64,000 nucleotides of DNA from UBA4744 sp963707435. Lineage in GTDB: Bacteria > Actinomycetota > Acidimicrobiia > Spongiisociales > UBA4744. Shown here one piece after another: positions 58,191 through 64,000 of this stretch. Each line of letters opens with the position of its first letter. Position 1 is the first letter of the stretch. Below the pieces are notes generated by a model. The model saw only the letters and a program-made list of their open reading frames with translations. It was not told the origin of the DNA and made no database searches. Made by a program: the position numbers and the translations under genes. The stretch covers positions 372,001 to 436,000 of the forward strand of contig CAVPPF010000007.1 in assembly GCA_963707435.1 (NCBI GenBank), read 5' to 3'.

Positions 58191-58904
58191 ATCGCTGAGT
58201 TACGTGTGAATGGTTATATCCGGGCCCCGGAAGTCCGGGTCGTTGCCCCGGATGGCAGCCAGATCGGGATCAAGAAGATCCGTGAGGCGCTGTGGCTGGC
58301 CGATCAGCTGGGCCTCGATCTCGTCGAAGTGGCCCCGGATGCCAAACCACCTGTTTGCCGCTTGATGGACTACGGGAAGTACAAGTACGAAATGTCCGTC
58401 AAGGCTCGCGAAGCCCGCAAGAAGCAGACTCGTACGGTCATCAAAGAGGTGAAGTTCAAGCCGAAAATCGGCGAGCACGACTATCTCATCAAGCAGCGCC
58501 GCACCATCGAGTTCTTGTCCGACGGCGACAAGGTCAAAGTAACCATCTGGTTCCGCGGGCGGGAAGCACAGCGGCCGGAACTCGGCCTCCGCATTCTCGA
58601 CCGGCTGGCTGCTGAGGTTGCCGACTACGGAACGGTTGAGCAGTCGCCCTCTCAGGAGGGTCGCAACATGACGATGGTCCTCGGCCCGGTGCGGAGACGG
58701 GATCGGCCGAAGCCCGTCGCGGAAACAGAAGATGAAGAACCGGTTGTGGCCGTTGATCCGGCGGCTGCCGAACCGGCGAGCGAACCGGCCGAATCTGAAG
58801 CCGTCGCCGAGCCCGCATCCGGAGTCGAACCCGCAGCATCCGCAGCGGACGAAGAGCCGGAAGCCGATGCCGTCGAAGACGAAGAAACACAAGGGAGCGT
58901 TTGA
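58191..58904 (+). CDS. infC: Translation initiation factor IF-3
   Basis: The 237-residue factor discriminates start codons and keeps subunits apart. N-domain: RVNGYIRAPEVRVVAPDGSQ; C-domain: MDYGKYKYE, KEVKFKPKIGEHDY, VTIWFRGREAQRPELG. About 60 acidic Ala/Glu/Pro residues are added at the end. Start: the in-frame stop TGA at 58179-58181 leaves only GTG 58206, too far from the Shine-Dalgarno AGGAGG (58181-58186), or ATC 58191, 4 bases after it and where homology begins. A rare start codon fits the known self-control of infC (ATT in E. coli). Confidence 0.9.
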   Translation: MAELRVNGYIRAPEVRVVAPDGSQIGIKKIREALWLADQLGLDLVEVAPDAKPPVCRLMDYGKYKYEMSVKAREARKKQTRTVIKEVKFKPKIGEHDYLIKQRRTIEFLSDGDKVKVTIWFRGREAQRPELGLRILDRLAAEVADYGTVEQSPSQEGRNMTMVLGPVRRRDRPKPVAETEDEEPVVAVDPAAAEPASEPAESEAVAEPASGVEPAASAADEEPEADAVEDEETQGSV

Positions 58905-59098
58905 TGCCGAAGATGAAGACCCATAAGGGAGCCGCCAAGCGCTTCAAGGTGACCGGTTCCGGAAAAGTGATGAGAGCCCAGGCAGGCCGGGGCCACCTGA
59001 AACTGGCGAAGAGCCGCAAGCGTTTCCGGAAGCTCAAGGGCGATGCGCCGCTGGTCAAGGGCGATGCAAAGAATGTCAAGCGAATGATCGGTCGCTGA
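58904..59098 (+). CDS. rpmI: Ribosomal protein bL35
   Basis: The 64-residue protein begins MPKMKTHKGAAKRFKVTGSGK and ends with DAKNVKRMI, the standard bL35 pattern. ATG 58904 overlaps the infC stop (TGATG); a TTG directly before it would add one residue and is unlikely. Middle gene of infC-rpmI-rplT. Confidence 0.97.
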   Translation: MPKMKTHKGAAKRFKVTGSGKVMRAQAGRGHLKLAKSRKRFRKLKGDAPLVKGDAKNVKRMIGR

Positions 59099-59123
59099 GG
59101 CGAACCGCAGAGGAGGAAGTCTC

Positions 59124-59477
59124 ATGGCCAGAGTCAAACGCGCCGTGCACGCTAAGAAGAAGCACAAGAAGGTCCTCGATCGCGCCAGCGGCTACAAGGG
59201 GGCAAAGAGCAGGCGGTTTCGCGCCGCCAACGAGCAGGTCATGCATGCGATGCAGGATTCGTATCGCGACCGGCGAGCCCGCAAGGGCGAGTTCCGACGC
59301 TTGTGGATTCAGCGCATCAACGCCGCAGCCCGCCAGAACGGAACGACGTATTCCCAGCTTATTGCCGGCCTCAAAGCCGCCGAGGTGGAAGTCGATCGGA
59401 AGATGCTGGCCGAGATGGCCGTCAGCGACCCTGATGCGTTCGCACAACTGGCTGCATTGGCCGCATCGAAGCACTGA
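59124..59477 (+). CDS. rplT: Ribosomal protein bL20
   Basis: The 117-residue protein binds 23S rRNA early in assembly. MARVKRAVHAKKKHKKVL, ASGYKGAKSRRFRAANEQV and RDRRARKGEFRRLWIQRINAA are family signatures. In some bacteria L20 also represses its own operon; a binding mimic in the leader cannot be judged here. GAGGAGG precedes ATG by a few bases. Confidence 0.97.
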   Translation: MARVKRAVHAKKKHKKVLDRASGYKGAKSRRFRAANEQVMHAMQDSYRDRRARKGEFRRLWIQRINAAARQNGTTYSQLIAGLKAAEVEVDRKMLAEMAVSDPDAFAQLAALAASKH

Positions 59478-59480
59478 TCT

Positions 59481-60254
59481 GTGCAGCCGGTTCGCTCTTC
59501 GCGGAACCCCCGTGTAGTTGAGGCGGTCCGGCTGCATCGTGGCCGAAGGCGGAGCGAAACGGGTCGGACGCTGCTCGAGGGTCCCCACCTCGTCGAAGAA
59601 GCCATTCGAGCCGGAGCCCACCTCGAGACGCTCTTTGTGTGCGAGGACGATGAAGCCACGACGGCGTGGGTCTCCGGCCTGAACGTCGATGTGGTCATCG
59701 TCAGCGGGTCGGTCATGTCGAAGGTCGCCGGCACCCAGCATCCCCGCGGCCCGGTGGCGGTCATGGCGATCCCGCCGGAGCCACCCGCCTTCGAGGGATC
59801 ACTGCTCGTTTCCTGGGGAGTGGGGGATCCCGGAAACGTCGGGACCTTGCTACGGTCGGCGGCCGCTTTCGGGCTCGGCTTCATGAGCGGACCGGGTACC
59901 GCAGATCCGTGGTCACCGAAGGTCCTCCGGGCCGGGGCGGGTGCGCACTTCCGAACCTCGATCGAAAAACCCGCGGCTGTTTCGGTGCCGTCTCTCCAGC
60001 AACGCGGGCTGCGTGTCGTCGCCGCGGTGGTCGAAGGGGGCGAACCGCCGGAGCGGCTGGCGGCCATGGATCGGTGCGCCATTCTGATCGGCGACGAGGC
60101 CGCAGGCCTCCCGCGCGAGGTTGTTGAGCAAGCAGACGTTCGGATCTCGATCCTCATGCCCGGCCTCACTGAGAGCTTGAACGCGGCGGTCGCCGGTTCC
60201 CTCCTTGCCTACGAGCTGACCAAGACCGCCAAAGACCGGCTCCCTCCCGACTAA
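59481..60254 (+). CDS. TrmH/SpoU-family RNA 2'-O-methyltransferase
   Basis: The 257-residue protein has an N-terminal substrate-binding region (SRNPRVVEAVRLHRGRRRSETGRTLLEG) and the SPOUT knot domain with GDPGNVGTLLRSAAAFG, LIGDEAAGLPREV and MPGLTESLNAAVAGSLLAYE. These bind SAM and methylate ribose in rRNA or tRNA; the site cannot be told. The position between rplT and pheS is common in actinobacteria. GTG 59481 is 3 bases after the rplT stop. Confidence 0.92.
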   Translation: MQPVRSSRNPRVVEAVRLHRGRRRSETGRTLLEGPHLVEEAIRAGAHLETLFVCEDDEATTAWVSGLNVDVVIVSGSVMSKVAGTQHPRGPVAVMAIPPEPPAFEGSLLVSWGVGDPGNVGTLLRSAAAFGLGFMSGPGTADPWSPKVLRAGAGAHFRTSIEKPAAVSVPSLQQRGLRVVAAVVEGGEPPERLAAMDRCAILIGDEAAGLPREVVEQADVRISILMPGLTESLNAAVAGSLLAYELTKTAKDRLPPD

Positions 60255-60257
60255 CCT
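60252..60257 (+). promoter_or_regulatory. Candidate -10 box of pheST (leaderless)
   Basis: TAACCT ends 9 bases before ATG 60267 and overlaps the stop of the methyltransferase gene. No Shine-Dalgarno lies between. Confidence 0.4.
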
Positions 60258-60266
60258 GCCCGACCG

Positions 60267-61301
60267 ATGGACGATCTCACCAAAATCCTGAATCTCGCAC
60301 CCGACCGGATTCGGTCGGCCCCCGATTTAGATGCCCTGAAGGACCTCGAGAACGACCTGCTCGGCCGCAGGTCACTGATCGCAACATCACGGCGAACGCT
60401 TGGTGGTCTGCCAGCAGAGGAACGCCCGGTGGTCGGCGCCCGGCTGAACGAAGCCACCGGGCACCTCAGCGCTCTGATCGCGGCGAGGCGAAACGAACTC
60501 GAGTTGGTTGCCGAAGATGCGTTGCTTCTCGGGGACCGGGTCGATGTGACCTTGCCGGCACGTCCGCTGGGGCGGGGCTGGCATCATCTCGTCACCCAGA
60601 CGCTCGACGAGGTCGCCGATATCTTCGTATCACTCGGATACGGAGTCGTAACAGGACCTGAGGTAGATACGGCCTGGCACAACTTCGACGCGCTCAATAC
60701 GCCGCCGACCCATCCATCCCGGCTCGAATCAGACACCATGTACGTCGGCTACGGAGATCCCGGGGATGACCTCCTGCTCCGAACTCAGACGTCCACCATG
60801 CAGGTTCGGTACATGGAGCAGAACGATCCGCCCGTCTACATCGTCGCCCCGGGACGCTGCTACCGAACCGACACGCTCGACGCCACCCACTCGCCCGTCT
60901 TTCACCAGATCGAGGGACTGGCGGTCGACGAACACATAACGATGGCCGACCTCAAGGGCACCCTGGCCTACTTCATGCGGGAGTTCCTCGGAGCCGACCG
61001 CCAGATTCGCCTGCTGCCGCACTTCTTTCCGTTCACGGAACCTTCGGCGGAGATGCACGTGTCCTGCTTCAACTGCGACGGGTCCGGCTGCCGGGTCTGT
61101 TCAGGATCCGGCTGGATCGAACTACTCGGCTGCGGGGTCGTCGATCCGCATGTCCTGGAGTCCGTCGGATACGACTCGACGAAGTACTCCGGTTTCGCTT
61201 TCGGGGTTGGGGCGGAGCGCCTGGCGATGGTCCGGCACGGCATCAACCACATCAGACACTTCTTCGAGAATGACGCGCGGGTCCTGAGGCAGTTCTCATG
61301 A
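60267..61301 (+). CDS. pheS: Phenylalanyl-tRNA synthetase alpha subunit
   Basis: The 344-residue catalytic subunit has an N-terminal coiled coil, then the class II core: GPEVDTAWHNFDALNTPPTHP, LLRTQTSTMQVRYM, motif 2 (GRCYRTDTLDATHSPVFHQI) and motif 3 (FAFGVGAERLAMVRHGI). The Cys-rich turn CFNCDGSGCRVCSGSGWIE is usual for the family. ATGA overlap with pheT. Confidence 0.97.
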   Translation: MDDLTKILNLAPDRIRSAPDLDALKDLENDLLGRRSLIATSRRTLGGLPAEERPVVGARLNEATGHLSALIAARRNELELVAEDALLLGDRVDVTLPARPLGRGWHHLVTQTLDEVADIFVSLGYGVVTGPEVDTAWHNFDALNTPPTHPSRLESDTMYVGYGDPGDDLLLRTQTSTMQVRYMEQNDPPVYIVAPGRCYRTDTLDATHSPVFHQIEGLAVDEHITMADLKGTLAYFMREFLGADRQIRLLPHFFPFTEPSAEMHVSCFNCDGSGCRVCSGSGWIELLGCGVVDPHVLESVGYDSTKYSGFAFGVGAERLAMVRHGINHIRHFFENDARVLRQFS

Positions 61302-63700
61302 AGGTCTCCCTGCGCTGGCTGCGCGACTACGTCGACGTGCCCTCCGAGGACCCCGAGGAGCTGGCGGCAGTCTTCAGCAGCCTCGGTCACGAAGTCGAGG
61401 GGTACGAACGGCTCGACCTCGAGTTCTCCGGCGTGATCGTGGGACGCGTTGAGGAGGTCTCCGCTCACCCCAACGCCGACAAGCTTCGCTTGTGCCGGGT
61501 CACCACCGGGGGAGACCCGGTGGATATCGTCTGCGGAGCCTGGAACTTCGAGGCGGGGGCCGTCGTCCCGGTCTCCGTCCCGGGGGCCGTCCTGGCCGGC
61601 GGGTTAGAGGTAGAAGTACGAGCGCTGCGGGGCATCGAGTCCCACGGGATGATCTGCTCGGCCGCCGAGCTCGGGCTGGGTGACGATCACTCGGGAATCA
61701 TGGTCCTCGATCCGGCAGTCGAGATCGGAACTGATTTTGCCGACCTGGTACCACTGCCCGACGTGGTCTTCGATCTCTCGATCACACCAAACCGGCCCGA
61801 TGCCATGTCGATGCTGGGGATAGCCCGCGACGTCGGGGCGTACTACCGGCTGCCCGTTCGGACCCCGGAGATTTCGCTGGTCGAGGCAGCTCCCGCGTCC
61901 GCAGTGACGGTCACGCTCGAAGATCCGATCGGGTGTCCGCGGTATGTGGGGCGAGAGGTGCGAAACGTCAGCGTGGCGCCGGGACCACTGTGGATGCAGC
62001 TCCGCTTGCGTTCTGCCGGAGTGCGGCCGATCAACAACGTCGTCGACATCACCAACTACGTCCTTCTCGAAACGGGCCAGCCGCTGCACGGCTTTGATCT
62101 CGACTTCGTCCGGGGGGAGGAGATCATCGTCCGCCGCGCCCGGGCAGGTGAGACACTGCGAACGCTCGACGGCGTCGACCGAGAACTCTCCGAGTGGGAC
62201 CTCGTGATCGCCGACGGTGGGGGAGTCGTCGCCTTTGCCGGTGTCATGGGCGGCGAGACCAGCGAGGTCGTCGAAACCACGACGCGGGTCCTCATCGAGG
62301 CGGCACATTTCGATCCGCCGAGCGTCATGTTCACCGCCAAGCGACACGACCTCCGCACCGAGGCCTCGTCGCGTTTCGAGCGGGGAGTCGACCCGAACCT
62401 CCCCGGCCGGGCTGCCGCCCGGGCGGCCGCACTGATGGTCGAGTTCGCCGGAGGCCAGGCGGTCGCCGGTGTCCAGGACAACTATCCGGAGGTCATCGAG
62501 CCGTGGACCGTCGAGCTGCCGTTGCAGGAGATACCCAGACTGCTGGGAATCACGCTCGAACGTGACACGGTGGTCGAGTTGCTTGCCCGGATCGGCTTCG
62601 AGTGCTCGGGCACGGACCCGCTGGTCGTGACCGTTCCCACCTTTCGGCCGGACGTTCGCCGGCCGGCGGACCTGGTGGAGGAAGTGGCCAGGATTCACGG
62701 ATACGACAAGATCCCCGAGACCCTGCCGGTCGGCACCGGCGGCGGATTGACCGAAGAGCAGCTCAACGAACGGCGCCTGCGCGGCCTGCTGACGGGTCTT
62801 GGCTATTCGGAAGCGCAGAGCTGGTCGTTCGTGGGGGCGGAAGAACTCGAGAACCTCGGTCTGCCGGACGGCGACCTGCGGCGCCGGGCCATCGCCGTCC
62901 GGAACCCCCTGCGGGATATCGAACCCTTGCTCCGCACCACGCTGCTCCCCGGACTCTTGAAAGCGTCCCGTTTCAATACGTCCCACGGGGCCGATCGGGT
63001 CGCGCTGTTTGAGATCGGGAAAGTGTTCTTGGCGGAACCCTCCCCGCTCGACGCCCGCCTGCCCCATCAACCGGACCGGCTGGCGTTCCTGGCGCTTGGC
63101 GAGTTCGGCTCTCCCGGCGCAAAGACCGACCATGCGGTTGCAGATGTGTACACGGCCACCGCCACCTGGCAGGTGATGGTCGAGGCACTTGGCCTGTCCG
63201 ACGGCTCGCTCCTCCAGGCTGCGCCTGCGGGATACCACCCCGGGCGAGCGGCCGACGTTCTCGTTGGTGGTGTTGTCATCGGTTCGGTCGGCGAGCTCCA
63301 CCCGGCGGTTGCCCGCTCGTACGGCCTCGAGGGGCGCGTGGCGATCGGTGAGCTGGCGTTGGAGCCGCTGGTTGCCCACCGACCCTGGTGGGCTTTTCAG
63401 GAACCGAGCAACTACCCGCCCGTCGTTTTCGATCTCGCTTTCGAACTCGACGAGGCCGTGCCGGCCGGCGACCTGGTTGAGAAGGTGCGAGACGGCGCAG
63501 GCGACTGGCTCGAGTCGGTCCGGGTATTCGACGAGTTCACGGGGCCTTCCCTGGGGAAAAACCGAAAGAGCATCGCGGTGCAGCTTTGGTTTCGTGCTCC
63601 GGACCGGACGCTGACCAACGAGGAAGTAGCTCCCCATCGTGACCGTATCGTGAGCAGTGTCGAGGAAAGCCTGGACGCTCATCTTCGTGGAGGAACGTGA
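61298..63700 (+). CDS. pheT: Phenylalanyl-tRNA synthetase beta subunit
   Basis: The 800-residue subunit binds tRNA-Phe and edits Tyr-tRNA. It has an N-terminal OB tRNA-binding domain (VEEVSAHPNADKLRLCRV), the B3/B4 editing domain (about 200-370, with RFERGVDPNLPG), the B5 domain, a catalytic-like core and the C-terminal FDX-ACB domain (PPVVFDLAFELDEAVPAGDL). Length is usual. It is the second gene of the pheST operon; argF starts one base after its stop. Confidence 0.97.
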   Translation: MKVSLRWLRDYVDVPSEDPEELAAVFSSLGHEVEGYERLDLEFSGVIVGRVEEVSAHPNADKLRLCRVTTGGDPVDIVCGAWNFEAGAVVPVSVPGAVLAGGLEVEVRALRGIESHGMICSAAELGLGDDHSGIMVLDPAVEIGTDFADLVPLPDVVFDLSITPNRPDAMSMLGIARDVGAYYRLPVRTPEISLVEAAPASAVTVTLEDPIGCPRYVGREVRNVSVAPGPLWMQLRLRSAGVRPINNVVDITNYVLLETGQPLHGFDLDFVRGEEIIVRRARAGETLRTLDGVDRELSEWDLVIADGGGVVAFAGVMGGETSEVVETTTRVLIEAAHFDPPSVMFTAKRHDLRTEASSRFERGVDPNLPGRAAARAAALMVEFAGGQAVAGVQDNYPEVIEPWTVELPLQEIPRLLGITLERDTVVELLARIGFECSGTDPLVVTVPTFRPDVRRPADLVEEVARIHGYDKIPETLPVGTGGGLTEEQLNERRLRGLLTGLGYSEAQSWSFVGAEELENLGLPDGDLRRRAIAVRNPLRDIEPLLRTTLLPGLLKASRFNTSHGADRVALFEIGKVFLAEPSPLDARLPHQPDRLAFLALGEFGSPGAKTDHAVADVYTATATWQVMVEALGLSDGSLLQAAPAGYHPGRAADVLVGGVVIGSVGELHPAVARSYGLEGRVAIGELALEPLVAHRPWWAFQEPSNYPPVVFDLAFELDEAVPAGDLVEKVRDGAGDWLESVRVFDEFTGPSLGKNRKSIAVQLWFRAPDRTLTNEEVAPHRDRIVSSVEESLDAHLRGGT

Positions 63701-63701
63701 C

Positions 63702-64000
63702 ATGGATCTCTTGCGCATCGCTGATCTCGAACCAGGACAACTTGCCGACCTGCTTTCCCGGGCATCCGCGGTGAAGGCTGCACCCCAAGAAGTGGCGGGA
63801 CGGCTGGCAGGCAAACACGTGGGTCTCTTCTTCATGAAGCCCTCGACGCGGACCCGTGTATCGACCGAGACGGCCAGCGTCGACCTGGGCGCGCACCCGG
63901 TGGTTCTCGGTCAACAGGAAGTTGGGTTGGGCAAGCGGGAAGCAACCCGGGACGTGGCCCGCGTGCTGGATCGCTACCTCGATGTTCTGGCAATGCGGGT
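63702..64000 (+). CDS. argF: Ornithine carbamoyltransferase, N-terminal part
   Basis: The window ends about 100 codons into this gene. The visible part has MDLLRIADLEPGQLADLL and the carbamoyl phosphate loop FFMKPSTRTRVSTE, followed by GQQEVGLGKREATRDVARVL, which distinguishes ornithine from aspartate carbamoyltransferase. It should make citrulline in arginine synthesis. GGAGG in the end of pheT serves as ribosome binding site. Linkage of pheST with arg genes is common in actinobacteria. Confidence 0.93.
   Translation, partial: MDLLRIADLEPGQLADLLSRASAVKAAPQEVAGRLAGKHVGLFFMKPSTRTRVSTETASVDLGAHPVVLGQQEVGLGKREATRDVARVLDRYLDVLAMR

Noticed and set aside
58055..58198. Frame starting at ATG inside TATAAT before infC
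   Set aside because: The ATG lies in the -10 box, so it would not be in the transcript from this promoter.
61604..63835. 743-codon open frame on the minus strand opposite pheT
   Set aside because: Shadow of pheT in high-GC DNA; its composition follows the third codon positions of the real gene.
1..64000. tRNA genes, CRISPR arrays, transposases, phage attachment sites
   Set aside because: I looked for cloverleaf-like GTTCGA blocks, regular short repeats and DDE/integrase motifs and found none I could support.

Overview
The window is a high-GC, gene-dense piece of an actinobacterial chromosome. The evidence is an actinobacterial integration host factor (mihF) beside gmk and rpoZ, a PriA without helicase motifs, YebC next to pdxST and ruvCAB, many start/stop overlaps of the ATGA, GTGA and TGATG type, and many promoters of the TANNNT type placed 6-9 bases before the start codon (leaderless transcripts). 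Type IV pilus genes, DUF4388 and Thr-rich linkers fit the class Acidimicrobiia, but that rank is inference. All but one of the genes run on the + strand. I saw no tRNA, rRNA, CRISPR array, prophage or insertion sequence.

Layout. 1-4181: end of pdxS, pdxT, yebC, a convergent DUF2237 gene, ruvCAB. 4201-12049: queA, tgt, yajC, secD, secF, apt, rel. 12188-16075: three large pilin-like genes (minor pilins). 16104-26294: MBL hydrolase, hisS, aspS, rarA, a small membrane protein, alaS (frameshifted), ruvX, mltG, aroE. 26336-36274: type IV pilus machine (DUF4388 protein, pilB, pilT, pilC, pilA, pilD, pilM, pilN, pilO, a PilP-like protein). 36315-40017: aroC, aroK, aroB, efp, nusB. 40026-44670: PyrR-controlled pyrimidine operon (leader peptide, pyrR, pyrB, pyrC, a 54-codon frame, pyrD, pyrF). 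44689-53393: mihF, gmk, rpoZ, coaBC, metK, priA, def, fmt, rsmB, rpe. 53395-54324: response regulator with a GGDEF-like domain. 54325-54480: G-rich repeat block. 54508-58038: FMN riboswitch and ribD-ribE-ribBA-ribH. 58028-64000: infC leader, infC, rpmI, rplT, an rRNA methyltransferase, pheS, pheT and the start of argF.

The genes fall into housekeeping modules: vitamin B6 and riboflavin synthesis, Holliday junction processing, queuosine tRNA modification, protein export, stringent response, tRNA charging, shikimate and pyrimidine pathways, and translation initiation. The accessory part is a type IV pilus system split in two, with the assembly motor lying between aroE and aroCKB and the minor pilins behind rel.

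The most interesting signals are regulatory. (1) infC has no ATG, GTG or TTG start that fits; an ATC codon behind a strong Shine-Dalgarno is the best start, and it is preceded by a terminator that may be overlapped by a CTG-initiated leader peptide. (2) In the pyr leader the 3' arm of the PyrR-binding stem is the ribosome binding site of a 26-codon peptide that runs through the attenuator hairpin and ends inside pyrR. (3) A near-identical 22-base hairpin element lies upstream of both the minor-pilin operon and pilA. (4) At least eight genes appear leaderless. (5) alaS carries a +1 frameshift. All promoter, start and RNA calls rest on reading the sequence only; none was tested by search or folding software.
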